Positions 18,182-27,277 of a stretch of 64,000 nucleotides of DNA are shown in pieces. Position 1 is the first letter of the stretch; each line of letters begins with the position of its first letter. The notes under the pieces were generated by a model that saw nothing but the letters and a program-made list of their open reading frames with translations, was not told the origin of the DNA and made no database searches. The position numbers and the translations under genes were made by a program. This DNA comes from Bacillota bacterium. Its GTDB lineage: Bacteria > Bacillota > Clostridia > Acetivibrionales > DSM-1351. The stretch covers positions 1 to 64,000 of the forward strand of contig JAEWST010000114.1 of NCBI GenBank assembly GCA_023398105.1, read 5' to 3'.

Positions 18182-19129
18182 TTATATAACCTCCTTTTCC
18201 TGCATGGTTAATTGTAAGAATATCTCTTCAAGTGAAAGGTCTAAAGATTTCAATTCAATTATAGGATATCCAGACTTTGCCATAGCAAAGAATAGAGGTC
18301 GTCTAATATCCGTCTCTTTATCAGATTCAATAATATATTCAACTACATCAGAACCTTTTTCAATATGAGGCTCTACATATTTGATTCCATAAATTTCTTG
18401 AATACTGCTCACAATTGAGCTCTTTGGTCCAGCAATTGTTGCTGATATTTTACTAACTGTTCCCATGCCTTTTGAAAGGTTTTCAGGAGTATCAATTGCC
18501 GCAATCTTACCTTTATTAATAATTACAACTCTTTCACAAACAGCACTTACCTCAGGCAAAATATGAGAACTGAGTATGATAGTATGTTGCTTTCCAAGTG
18601 CCTTAATTAATTTACGAATTTCAATTATTTGCATAGGGTCTAATCCAACAGTAGGTTCATCAAGAATTAAAACCTCGGGAGCACCTAAAAGAGACTGAGC
18701 AAGTCCAACTCTTTGTTTGTAACCTTTTGACAGATTCTTTATTAACCTTCCACGTACATCGCCTAATTTAACAAGCTCCATAACGTCTGAAATTTGACTA
18801 TTCTTTTGTTTCTTGCTAACAAGTTTCAAATCAGCCACAAAGTTCAGATACTCATTAATAGTCATATCCATATATAATGGCGGTAATTCCGGCAAGTATC
18901 CAATCCTCTGTTTAACTTCTGCTGGACTTTCCATAATATCATACCCACACACTTTTACCGTACCCTCGGTAGAAGGAATGAAGCCAGTAATGATATTCAT
19001 AGTAGTTGATTTTCCCGCACCATTTGGACCAAGGAAACCAAGTACTTCACCTTTTTCAACTGTAAAACTTATATCGTCTACAGCCTTTATCTGACCGTAA
19101 CTTTTGGTCAAATTCTGAATCTCGATCAT
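18182..19129 (-). CDS. ABC transporter ATP-binding protein (GldA-like)
   Basis: 315 residues: Walker A GPNGAGKST at about residues 35-43, signature LSKGYKQR at about 135, Walker B VLILDEPTVGLDP, and a C-terminal domain after residue 220 as in ABC-2 drug/gliding ATPases. It energises the permease encoded next. It is the first gene of the four-gene operon. Confidence 0.93.
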   Translation of the reverse strand: MIEIQNLTKSYGQIKAVDDISFTVEKGEVLGFLGPNGAGKSTTMNIITGFIPSTEGTVKVCGYDIMESPAEVKQRIGYLPELPPLYMDMTINEYLNFVADLKLVSKKQKNSQISDVMELVKLGDVRGRLIKNLSKGYKQRVGLAQSLLGAPEVLILDEPTVGLDPMQIIEIRKLIKALGKQHTIILSSHILPEVSAVCERVVIINKGKIAAIDTPENLSKGMGTVSKISATIAGPKSSIVSSIQEIYGIKYVEPHIEKGSDVVEYIIESDKETDIRRPLFFAMAKSGYPIIELKSLDLSLEEIFLQLTMQEKEVI

Positions 19130-19275
19130 TATTTTCCCCCCTAAATTGTTCCGTGCATTTTTTCAAATAACATTTCTTCTACTGATACACAATACATATT
19201 ATCCATCATTATTTTTAATAAACTATGAACGGAATGTAAAATTTTTTTACTAAAGAAAATGTTTATTTTCAAATG

Positions 19276-19317
19276 AAAAATGGCTAATTTAACATTCAAG
19301 TTATAGTTTAGCCATTT
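19276..19317 (-). terminator. Terminator of the P-type ATPase gene
   Basis: Arms AAATGGCTAA (19278-19287) and its complement (19308-19317) with a 20-base loop, followed by T residues on the minus strand. It lies 55 bases after the ATPase stop. Confidence 0.75.
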
Positions 19318-19371
19318 ATTGATTATATATTCTTTTTATAATGTTTTCAAGCAAAACCCAATATTGTTTAA

Positions 19372-22098
19372 TCAGCTTCTTTTAAGCTTCCTGTTAGTTC
19401 TAATCATACTTGATAAAATAGGAACTATAAGCGAAAAACCTATAATTATAAACCACTCACTCATACCTAACGCCACAGTATCAAATATTCCTTGTAAAAC
19501 TGGAACATACACAACCGCCAGCACCATGACAGTTGAACACAAAACTGCTAGCACTAATGGTATGTTATTAAATATAGATATTTCAAATATATTTCTTGTT
19601 TCTGATTTGCACTCAAATACATGTATCAGCTGAGTTATAACCAATGTCATAAATGCACTTGTACGTGCCAATTCTACATTATTTAAAAAGTACAAAATAC
19701 TCACAAACACCCCTAATGTGCTTAGCCCAATAAAGATTCCTCTTGTAACTATCAGTTTCATCAAGCCATGTGAAAAAATATTATCATTAGCCCCTCTAGG
19801 TCGTCTCAGCATAATATCTTTTTCTGGAGGATCTAATCCCAGAGCAATTGCAGGCAATCCATCTGTAGCAAGATTGACCCAAAGGATCTGGATGGGCAAA
19901 AGAGGTATTGGGAGCATCAATAGTATACCTAAAAACATTGTTAGTACTTCCCCAAGATTACAAGCAAGCATATATCTAATAAACTTTCGTATGTTATTGT
20001 ATATTACACGCCCTTCTTCAACAGCTGCTACTAGAGTTGCAAAATTATCATCTAGTAGCACCATTGATGAGGCTTCCTTTGTGACATCAGTACCTGTTAT
20101 ACCCATTGACACTCCTATATCGGCCTCTTTTACTGCTGGTGCGTCATTTACGCCATCACCCGTCATTGCTACAATATGCCCTAATGTCTTAAGCACTCTA
20201 ACAATCATAAGCTTGTGTTTTGGTGATACTCTTGCATAAACCGAAACAGTTTCAGCCACCTTTGCCAACTGCTCTTCACTCATCTTATCCAGCTCTGCTC
20301 CTGTCAAAACTCTATCTCCATCACAGTAAATATTTAATTCCTTTGCAATGGCAGCAGCTGTCAGCTTGTGGTCTCCAGTTATCATTATTGGCTTAATACC
20401 AGCCACCTTGCATTTTTGTACTGCTACTACAGCTTCTCTTCTCGGCGGATCAATCATACCCATTAGTCCAACGAAAACAAGATCTTTTTCTATATTTTTA
20501 CCTTCTGTTCTATGTGTTCCTGTCTCTAGCTTTTTATATGCCAAACCCATTACTCTGAGTGCATTATTTGCCAGCATGTCATTTATTTTTGTAATATCTC
20601 TCTTTGTCATATCGTCCAGCTTGGTAATTCCTCTTGATGACATTACTCTATTACATTTATCAATAATAATATCAGGTGCACCCTTTGTAAATACAAAAAG
20701 CTCACCAAGAGAATTTTTACAAACTACGGACATACACTTTCTGTCAGCATCAAAGGGCAGCTCATCTATTCTATGATAAATGTTATTCAAGGTGCTACGA
20801 GTTATTCCTGCCTTCATAGCTGCTATTGTTAATGCTGCTTCCGTTGGATCTCCTGTTATTTTTAAATTTGCTTGTTTTGAAAACAAGGATTTTAGTTTGC
20901 CAATTGCCATGTTATTACTTTGTTCAGTAGAACAAACTGAATTATTACACAAAGCCCCTATTTCAAGAGCCAGTTTGATACTTTCTATCCTGAATGGGTC
21001 AGTTGGCTTCTTGTCAACCAAAAAGCTACCTTCAGCACTATATCCGCTTCCAGTTACATCCAGCTTGTAACCAGCTGCATATATTTTTCGAACTGTCATC
21101 TTATTTTCTGTTAAAGTTCCTGTCTTGTCAGAACATATTATGCTTGCACAGCCTAGTGTTTCAACAGCGGGTAGCTTTCGAATCAATGCATTTCTCTTTA
21201 ACATTCTCTGCACACCTAATGCAAGGGAAATGGTGACAATGGCAGGTAACCCTTCTGGAATAGCTGCTACTGCTAAACTAATCCCCGCTAAGAGCATAGT
21301 TAAAAGTTGTTCACCCCTCAAAACTCCTGTTATAGACACAATTGTACAAATAGCTAAGCATCCAATTGCAATAATTTTTCCAAGATGGGATAGTTTTCTT
21401 TGAAGAGGTGTTTCATCATCTTCTATGTTTTGAATCATATCAGCGATATTTCCCATCTCAGTCTTCATACCTGTTGCATAAACTACAGCCTTAGCTCTTC
21501 CACCTGTTACAACTGTGCCCATGTATACAGAGGATTTCTTGTCATAGGAATTAATCAGAGAATCTTTAATTTTTAATGCATGTTTATCTACGGGAACAGA
21601 TTCTCCCGTAAGAAGTGATTCATCTACGCTTAGGCTATTACATTCAAGAATTGCACTATCTGCAGCAATCCTGTCTCCAGTTTCAATTACAAGGACATCT
21701 CCTGGAACAATTTCCTCTGCGGGAATACTAACCTGCTGTTCATTTCTGATAACCTTTGCAGATGGTGCTGCCAGAGATTTTAATGCCTCCATTGTTCTCT
21801 CAGTTTTAAACTCCTGAACAAATCCCAATACAGCATTTACTATTACTATTGCTATTATTGTGATTGCCTCTGTCATATCACCCATAAATCCTGATATAAT
21901 AGTTGCAAATATAAGAATTATAATCATTACATCTGTGAATTGTTGAAACAGAATTTTCAGCGGAGATATTTTCTTTCTTTCAGATATAATATTAAAGCCA
22001 TGCTTCTGAAGCTTTTTCTTTGCCTCATTATCTGTAAGACCAACAGTAAGTATGTTTTTAGAATTTGCAAAGTTTAATCTAGATTCGGCTATGCTCAT
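19372..22098 (-). CDS. Calcium-type P-type ATPase
   Basis: A 908-residue P2-type cation pump. It shows the actuator motif TGES, the phosphorylation motif SDKTGTLTENK, the hinge motif MTGDGVNDAPA, and membrane motifs VAAIPEGLP (segment 4) and NLATDGLPAIALG (segment 6), which point to Ca2+ rather than heavy metals or Na+/K+. It exports calcium at the expense of ATP. It is a single gene with its own terminator. Confidence 0.93.
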   Translation of the reverse strand: MSIAESRLNFANSKNILTVGLTDNEAKKKLQKHGFNIISERKKISPLKILFQQFTDVMIIILIFATIISGFMGDMTEAITIIAIVIVNAVLGFVQEFKTERTMEALKSLAAPSAKVIRNEQQVSIPAEEIVPGDVLVIETGDRIAADSAILECNSLSVDESLLTGESVPVDKHALKIKDSLINSYDKKSSVYMGTVVTGGRAKAVVYATGMKTEMGNIADMIQNIEDDETPLQRKLSHLGKIIAIGCLAICTIVSITGVLRGEQLLTMLLAGISLAVAAIPEGLPAIVTISLALGVQRMLKRNALIRKLPAVETLGCASIICSDKTGTLTENKMTVRKIYAAGYKLDVTGSGYSAEGSFLVDKKPTDPFRIESIKLALEIGALCNNSVCSTEQSNNMAIGKLKSLFSKQANLKITGDPTEAALTIAAMKAGITRSTLNNIYHRIDELPFDADRKCMSVVCKNSLGELFVFTKGAPDIIIDKCNRVMSSRGITKLDDMTKRDITKINDMLANNALRVMGLAYKKLETGTHRTEGKNIEKDLVFVGLMGMIDPPRREAVVAVQKCKVAGIKPIMITGDHKLTAAAIAKELNIYCDGDRVLTGAELDKMSEEQLAKVAETVSVYARVSPKHKLMIVRVLKTLGHIVAMTGDGVNDAPAVKEADIGVSMGITGTDVTKEASSMVLLDDNFATLVAAVEEGRVIYNNIRKFIRYMLACNLGEVLTMFLGILLMLPIPLLPIQILWVNLATDGLPAIALGLDPPEKDIMLRRPRGANDNIFSHGLMKLIVTRGIFIGLSTLGVFVSILYFLNNVELARTSAFMTLVITQLIHVFECKSETRNIFEISIFNNIPLVLAVLCSTVMVLAVVYVPVLQGIFDTVALGMSEWFIIIGFSLIVPILSSMIRTNRKLKRS

Positions 22099-22260
22099 CT
22101 TGTCACCTATAAAAATCCCTTCTTAGTAAGCCTAAAAAAGATTCTTACCTTTCGTGTATTCTAAAAATATTTCTATTCACAAAAACACCGAAATAGTACA
22201 AGATTATTATGTAATTTTTCCTGCTACTTTTTATTCTGCTCAACGGAAATTTAGATTACT

Positions 22261-22365
22261 CAAACTTCGCAGTTGAAGATACTGCTTAAAGCCTAATAAT
22301 ATGAGGTGTGGTAGCATTATCAATGAAATGGGTTAGAAATAATTGCATGAATTAGTTTGGTAAAT
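22261..22365. repeat. Dispersed repeat family IV, longest copy
   Basis: The stretch GCAGTTGAAGATACTGCTTA to GTGTGGTAGCATTA, then ATCAATGAAA and TTAGAAATAATTGCATGAAT, recurs elsewhere: its first half inverted at 38961-39016, its second half at 35712-35762 and more weakly at about 28808-28840 and 11053-11150. It fills most of the 338-base spacer before the Ca2+ ATPase gene, which otherwise shows nothing recognisable. Confidence 0.55.
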
Positions 22366-22436
22366 AAAGGTGGAAAGGCAACAAAGCATTGATAACTTTA
22401 GCATGGATAGTTTTTCATTGGAAAAGTTAGGTTTTT

Positions 22437-23129
22437 CTATTCCTCATATACACGTCTTACTGTATTATGGCACAGCACTGCCTCAATCAGTTCTACAGTA
22501 GGAATTTCATTGGGTATTTGAATTAGATACCTCAAAATCATTTCCCCGTCTCGCTCACTGCTTACGAATTCAGTGTGAGTTACTGTTACTCCAAATTCTT
22601 CAATAATGTTGGAGAGTTCTCGCACTTCACCTCTTTTTATCAGGGTATGAATACACAGTCTTATATTTTTTTTAGAAGTCCTTCTCCTTTGAACCTTTCT
22701 GATTACTACTAAAGTTAGAAAAATTATAATAGTTGCAATAAAGGCTCCCGAGTAAAAGCCAATACCTACTGCTATTCCTACACAAGAAACAGCCCAAAGG
22801 CTGGCTGCCGTTGTCAGACCTTTTACATTTATACCTTCTTTAATAATAGTTCCTGCACCTAGAAAACCTATCCCACTGATAACCTGAGCTCCAAGCCTTG
22901 CAGGATCTGCGTTAACATTAGGCGAAAACTTATGGAATATAAATTCTGATGTAATCATAACCAATGCAGAACCTACACATACAAGTATATGTGTTCGAAA
23001 GCCTGCTGGCCTATGTAGGTGTTCTCTCTCAAATCCGATAATCCCCCCAAGAAGACAAGCTTCAAGAAGCCTTATAATAATTGATATATAGAATTCGGCT
23101 TGACCGCCAAACGCATTAATTAGCCACAT
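22437..23129 (-). CDS. MgtC/SapB-family membrane protein
   Basis: 230 residues: five membrane segments in the first 150, with the family stretch GGIIGFEREHLHRPAGFRTH and GAGTIIKEG, then a cytoplasmic ACT-like C-terminal domain (from about residue 155). MgtC proteins are linked to growth at low Mg2+ and to control of the F-ATPase. The ATG at 23129 lies 6 bases after GGAGG; an upstream GTG overlaps that site. No Mg2+ riboswitch is visible upstream. Confidence 0.88.
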   Translation of the reverse strand: MWLINAFGGQAEFYISIIIRLLEACLLGGIIGFEREHLHRPAGFRTHILVCVGSALVMITSEFIFHKFSPNVNADPARLGAQVISGIGFLGAGTIIKEGINVKGLTTAASLWAVSCVGIAVGIGFYSGAFIATIIIFLTLVVIRKVQRRRTSKKNIRLCIHTLIKRGEVRELSNIIEEFGVTVTHTEFVSSERDGEMILRYLIQIPNEIPTVELIEAVLCHNTVRRVYEE

Positions 23130-23189
23130 TTTAAACCTCCGCACCCATTTATAGGCATACTATAAGATGAAATTGTTCTGCAATAATCT

Positions 23190-23311
23190 CACCGCCTAAA
23201 AACCTAAGCGGTACCCGCCACATATAGAAGTGGGGGACATTTTCTTGCCTAAAACCCAAGGCGATACCCTCAACTTATTGAAGTGAAGTACATTTTCTTG
23301 CCTCGTTATAT
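23190..23311 (+). mobile_element. Partial tandem form of the TTATAACG-ended element (copy B)
   Basis: Two back-to-back copies of the roughly 60-base right end: CCGCCTAAAAACC to CATTTTCTTGC, then CTAAAACCC to CATTTTCTTGCCTCGTTATA. The left end with its terminal repeat is missing. The rest of the 23130-23493 spacer holds a stem-loop (23351-23389) and a family III repeat (23438-23490). Confidence 0.5.
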
Positions 23312-23350
23312 TATTATATCAACATTAACCATGAAGTGCTACAAATATGA

Positions 23351-23389
23351 CAAAGAGCTGTATAGTTTGCTTAACTACATAGCTCTTTA
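23351..23389 (-). terminator. Stem-loop after spoIIR
   Basis: AAAGAGCT with GTATAGTT pairs with AACTACAT and AGCTCTTT across a short loop, giving about 15 pairs. The T-run is poor in both directions. It is the best terminator candidate between spoIIR and the MgtC-type gene. Confidence 0.45.
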
Positions 23390-23437
23390 TTCAAAGAATA
23401 TATAAATTGATAAACTAACTTTCCTAACTTAAAAACA

Positions 23438-23490
23438 GACACGATGTCGGTTTTAGCACACAATGAACCATGGATGCTGAATGTGGAAAG
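23438..23490 (-). repeat. Repeat family III (3'-end hairpin module), copy after spoIIR
   Basis: Read on the minus strand: a CCACATTC..CCATGG..GTGTG stem, then AAAACCGACATCGTGTC and TTTTT. Near-identical copies lie at 24371-24421 and 35784-35837. It starts 3 bases after the spoIIR stop, so it acts in the mRNA 3' end. The final stem with its T-run resembles a terminator. Confidence 0.6.
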
Positions 23491-23493
23491 GTA

Positions 23494-24210
23494 TTATCTG
23501 AACATTCTATTTATAGCACCTGTAACCTTAATTTTTGAACCCTGCAGTAATTCAACAACTTTAAATCTTATTTTTATTGGTATGTCATCATCTTTGTCTA
23601 CAGAAGTGATAAGCCTAAACTCCTCAGCAGAAAGTGAACTTTTCAAATCATTCTTTACTGAGTCAGGTATTACACCATGAGTTGCATCGCAAAAACACAG
23701 AGGCGGAAAAAGTACGCACCACCAATTAGCTCCAGCCCCTTCACCTATAACAACTCTAAGAGCTTCATACTTTCCTGCAGGTAACGATATATCTCCATAT
23801 ATCTTTGTAGGAAAATCATAATTTCCTATTGTAGCCTTTACACTATGCGTACAATCATTCCTCAAAATAACTTCTCGTGATACTTTTTCTATGTTATCTA
23901 AATTGTTACTAATAATAGTCTTGGTTTCATTAATATCCTTTGAATCCGCCAATTTCCCCTTCATATAGTCAATTATAGCATCTCTAACTTTTAGTTTTAA
24001 AGCTTGATCCACCTCTGAATCACTATTTGCAATTACATGAAGTCTTACAAGATTTTGTGAAAGACCCGCATTCACATCCTCTGCATAAATACTTGAAACA
24101 ATCCACGCAACAAGTACCGCTAAAATCAATGCTATTACGGTTAATTTTACTATATTCTCTGCTTTCTTACTTAATGTATTTGACTTTAAATATAATACTC
24201 CCTTACTCAT
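23494..24210 (-). CDS. spoIIR: Stage II sporulation protein R
   Basis: Forespore-made signal protein that triggers SpoIIGA to process pro-sigma-E in the mother cell. 238 residues: one N-terminal membrane segment (about residues 22-42) and then the family core RLHVIANSDSEVDQALKLKV, with the C-terminal NWWCVLFPPLCF stretch. The ATG at 24210 follows GGAGGGG at a spacing of 5; upstream in-frame ATG codons lack a binding site. It shows the organism can form spores. Confidence 0.94.
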   Translation of the reverse strand: MSKGVLYLKSNTLSKKAENIVKLTVIALILAVLVAWIVSSIYAEDVNAGLSQNLVRLHVIANSDSEVDQALKLKVRDAIIDYMKGKLADSKDINETKTIISNNLDNIEKVSREVILRNDCTHSVKATIGNYDFPTKIYGDISLPAGKYEALRVVIGEGAGANWWCVLFPPLCFCDATHGVIPDSVKNDLKSSLSAEEFRLITSVDKDDDIPIKIRFKVVELLQGSKIKVTGAINRMFR

Positions 24211-24370
24211 AAAATTCCCCTCCAGTTTCCCCACTAATAAAAATATTAACAAAAAAGGATTCATAAATAATTATTGTCAAATGTTTAAGTAATTATACAA
24301 GTTATGAATTAATTCTGAAAATTTACATAATTTATTCAACTTTTGCTCTAAGCATTTTTGCCGTAAAACT

Positions 24371-24421
24371 TACACGATGTCGGTTTTAGCACACTATGAA
24401 CCATGGATGGTGAATGTGGAA
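24371..24421 (-). repeat. Repeat family III, copy between pyrG and spoIIR
   Basis: Same module as at 23438 and 35784, with over 90% matching bases in the CCATGG..GTGCTAAAACCGACATCGTGT stretch; the terminal stem is partly degraded. The whole 24211-24852 gap has no gene: it holds this copy, the pyrG-side terminator (24513-24550) and mobile element copy C. Confidence 0.55.
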
Positions 24422-24512
24422 ATTTGTTAGTCAGGAATTTTCTAGTGTACACCTTCAAGCTCAGAATTGCTAATGCTTTTATAACAATCTTGAACATATA
24501 AATTCGTATACT

Positions 24513-24550
24513 AAAAATGAGACGAGCAGCCATTTAGCCGCTCATCTCAT
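24513..24550 (-). terminator. pyrG terminator, displaced by element C
   Basis: Arms 24517-24530 and 24537-24550 (ATGAGA.GAGC.GC and complement) form a strong 14-bp stem with two mismatches and a 6-base loop, followed by five T residues on the minus strand. It lies 300 bases after the pyrG stop, with element copy C in between. Confidence 0.8.
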
Positions 24551-24576
24551 TTATATCAAAACTATTAAATTTTTTC

Positions 24577-24800
24577 TTATAACGAGGCAATAAAATGTCC
24601 CCCACTTCTATAAGTGGCGGGTATCACTTTGGTTATCAGGCGGTGAGAATATCTCCCGCCTCGATGAAACGCCGCTGATTGTAATAGCTTGAAAATATAG
24701 TTAGTACAAACATGGTGGATTTTCAAGCTCCAAAAACCACAAGTGGTTTTTGACGGTGTATAAATATCGAAAAATTTCATTTTGAATCTAGGCGTTATAA
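24577..24800 (-). mobile_element. Long form of the TTATAACG-ended element (copy C)
   Basis: 224 bases with perfect 8-base terminal inverted repeats (TTATAACG at 24577-24584, CGTTATAA at 24793-24800). Read on the minus strand it has the left end of copy A, an internal AAAAACCACTTGTGGTTTTT hairpin with the CACCATGTTTGTAC motif also seen at 52463-52521 and 59130-59160, then the CCGCCACTTATAGAAGTGG hairpin and the right end of copy A. A 67-codon frame crosses it but looks non-coding. It is a MITE-like, non-autonomous element by structure. Confidence 0.65.
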
Positions 24801-24852
24801 ATAGGTTTGCACCTTTTACCTATTTAATGGTATTACATTTCAGCACACATAG

Positions 24853-26460
24853 CTACACATTCTGTTTTTTATCATAAGCAGCTCTGATGAAATCCCTAAA
24901 CAAAGGATGTGGCTTGTTCGGTCTTGATTTAAACTCAGGATGGAACTGAACACCAATAAACCAAGGATGATCGTTTATTTCGATAGTTTCAACAAGCTTT
25001 CCGCTTGGAGAAAGACCTGATAAAATCATACCACTCTTTGAAAGAATATCTCTATACTCGTTGTTAAACTCATACCTATGTCTGTGTCTTTCATATATTA
25101 GTTCATCACTGTAAATATCATGTATTTTTGTATTTTCATTGAGCTTGCAAGGATAAACTCCCAATCTCATTGTACCGCCCATCTCATCAATGTCACGCTG
25201 ATCTGGCATTAAATCAATTACTGGATATGGAGTTTCGCCAAACTCAGAGCTGTTTGCATCATGAAGCCCTGCAACATTTCTTGCAAATTCAACAACTGCC
25301 ATTTGCATACCAAGACATATTCCGAAGAATGGAATTTTATTTTCTCTAGCATAGGTAATTGCAGAAATCTTTCCTTCAATTCCTCTATCCCCAAAGCCAC
25401 CCGGTACAATTATTCCATCTACATCCTTTAAATACTCACTAATATCTGCATTTTCAACTTCCTCAGAATTTACCCATTTGATATCAACCTCAACATCATT
25501 TCCTATTCCACCATGGCGTAATGATTCGGCAACACTCAAATATGCGTCATGCAACTCAACATATTTACCAACTAAAGCAATGGTTACAGAACTCTTTGGA
25601 TTTTTTTGTTTTCTGACCATTTCTTCCCACTCAGTTAAATCAGGTTCTTTACACTCAATGCCTAATCTCTTACAAACTATTTTTGCAAGGCCTTCTTTTT
25701 CAAGCATTAACGGAACTTCATATAGCACTTCTGCATCAAGATTCTGAACAACTGCACCCTCAGGCACATTACAGAATAGACTAATCTTGTCCTTCATGTC
25801 CTGTGATAAAAATTTCTCAGTTCGACAAACTATAACATCAGGTTGGATTCCTATACTTCTAAGCTCCTTAACGCTGTGCTGAGTTGGCTTTGTTTTCAGT
25901 TCTTCTGACTTTCCGAGATACGGAACAAGTGTTACATGTATATACATAACATTTTCTCTTCCAACATCTGTAGCTACTTGCCTTATAGCTTCAAGAAACG
26001 GAAGACTTTCTATATCGCCAACAGTTCCTCCTATTTCCGTTATAACAACATCAGTTCTTTCAGACTTTCCTACTCTATATACTCTGTCTTTAATTTCATT
26101 AGTAATGTGTGGGATTACCTGAACAGTTCCTCCGAGGAAATCGCCTTTTCTCTCTTTATTAATGATAGACCAATAGACTTTACCTGTTGTAATATTACTA
26201 TTCTTACTAAGATTCTCATCAATAAACCTTTCATAATGTCCCAAATCTAGATCTGTTTCTGCTCCATCCTCTGTTACATAAACCTCTCCATGCTGGTAAG
26301 GACTCATAGTGCCTGGGTCTACATTTATATAGGGATCAAATTTTTGAATAGTTGCATGTACTCCTCTTGCTTTTAAAAGCCTTCCCAATGATGCTGCTGT
26401 AATTCCTTTTCCTAATCCGGAAACCACACCACCAGTTACGAAGATATACTTTACTGACAT
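24853..26460 (-). CDS. pyrG: CTP synthase
   Basis: Makes CTP from UTP, ATP and glutamine. 535 residues: N-terminal amidoligase domain with GGVVSGLGKGI at the P-loop, then a class I glutamine amidotransferase domain with the nucleophile in FFGICLGMQ and the catalytic His/Glu in GVQFHPEF. The ATG follows GAGAGGAGCATAACA. A promoter lies about 105 bases upstream. Confidence 0.98.
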   Translation of the reverse strand: MSVKYIFVTGGVVSGLGKGITAASLGRLLKARGVHATIQKFDPYINVDPGTMSPYQHGEVYVTEDGAETDLDLGHYERFIDENLSKNSNITTGKVYWSIINKERKGDFLGGTVQVIPHITNEIKDRVYRVGKSERTDVVITEIGGTVGDIESLPFLEAIRQVATDVGRENVMYIHVTLVPYLGKSEELKTKPTQHSVKELRSIGIQPDVIVCRTEKFLSQDMKDKISLFCNVPEGAVVQNLDAEVLYEVPLMLEKEGLAKIVCKRLGIECKEPDLTEWEEMVRKQKNPKSSVTIALVGKYVELHDAYLSVAESLRHGGIGNDVEVDIKWVNSEEVENADISEYLKDVDGIIVPGGFGDRGIEGKISAITYARENKIPFFGICLGMQMAVVEFARNVAGLHDANSSEFGETPYPVIDLMPDQRDIDEMGGTMRLGVYPCKLNENTKIHDIYSDELIYERHRHRYEFNNEYRDILSKSGMILSGLSPSGKLVETIEINDHPWFIGVQFHPEFKSRPNKPHPLFRDFIRAAYDKKQNV

Positions 26461-26565
26461 TGTTATGCTCCTCTCGACATTTTCCTTCTTGAATACAATA
26501 TATAGAAATGTATTATTAAAAATTTTTATTATATGATAACTTTCTGTTTAACTCATACTTTTAAT

Positions 26566-26594
26566 ATTTTATATTTTGATATGACAAAGGTCAA
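26566..26594 (-). promoter_or_regulatory. pyrG promoter
   Basis: On the minus strand TTGACC (26594-26589) and TAAAAT (26571-26566) are 17 bases apart, in the short spacer between the VanZ-family gene and pyrG. It leaves an mRNA leader of about 100 bases. Confidence 0.55.
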
Positions 26595-26619
26595 TATATT
26601 TATTGTGAAATAGGAAAGT

Positions 26620-27123
26620 TTATTGTACTTTTTTGCATCTATTCTCACTAATTATCCTGATTATAAAGAATATAAATATGGCACTTAAAATTCCAAGGAT
26701 GTCCTTATAAATATCATTAACCCCTTCACTTAGTAAACCCGAATTTCTTCCAGTGAATTTCATTTGATTAATTTCGTCAACAAATGCTATATAAATACAT
26801 ACAAAGAAACTAATTATAACCGATACCAGCTTATTTACTCTAAACTGCCATAACGCAACAAATATCAAAGCTGTAAGTAAAAAATACATAGCTACATGAG
26901 CAAATTTGCGTACACTCAAATTATACTCCTTCAAGATTCTCTCTGAGTTACTGGCTCCAAACTCTATAGTGCCAACTTTTTCACCTAATAAAACAACAGC
27001 TTTGGTAACCCTTTGACTAATTTGTTCAGATTCTGTAGCAGTTTGTGCTGACATAAAAAAAATAACACCTAACCAAGTTACTGCAAAAATAATTAATGCT
27101 ATGATTAGTATTTTACTTTTCAT
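26620..27123 (-). CDS. VanZ-family membrane protein
   Basis: 167 residues with four predicted membrane segments (about 5-25, 73-92, 98-115, 138-158). The motifs FMSAQTATES, RKFAHVAMYFLLTAL and DEINQMKFTGR mark the VanZ family. Some members raise teicoplanin resistance; the role here is unknown. It stands between pyrG and the exopolysaccharide locus. Confidence 0.85.
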   Translation of the reverse strand: MKSKILIIALIIFAVTWLGVIFFMSAQTATESEQISQRVTKAVVLLGEKVGTIEFGASNSERILKEYNLSVRKFAHVAMYFLLTALIFVALWQFRVNKLVSVIISFFVCIYIAFVDEINQMKFTGRNSGLLSEGVNDIYKDILGILSAIFIFFIIRIISENRCKKVQ

Positions 27124-27190
27124 AAAAATAAGCCCACCTTTTAATTTATGTTAATTATTTCGGCTATTTTCTATGTTCTAATTAGCAAAT

Positions 27191-27224
27191 AAAAAAGGCT
27201 GTGTAATAATAACATGCCTTTTTT
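27191..27224 (-). terminator. Terminator at the end of the exopolysaccharide operon
   Basis: AAAAAAGGC (27191-27199) and GCCTTTTTT (27216-27224) form a stem with flanking A and T runs, so it may work in both directions. It lies about 50 bases after the sugar transferase stop. Confidence 0.75.
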
Positions 27225-27277
27225 ATAAGAATTTTAACTTCCGCAGATGAAAATTTTAAGTGTGGGAGACAGCATTC

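Noticed and set aside
23130..23493. Mg2+ riboswitch upstream of the MgtC-type gene
   Set aside because: No conserved M-box sequence on the minus strand; the spacer consists of repeat copies and a stem-loop.
24577..24784. 67-codon frame inside element C
   Set aside because: It follows the repeat, not a gene: the ends are terminal repeats, copy A breaks it, and the product has no transposase features.
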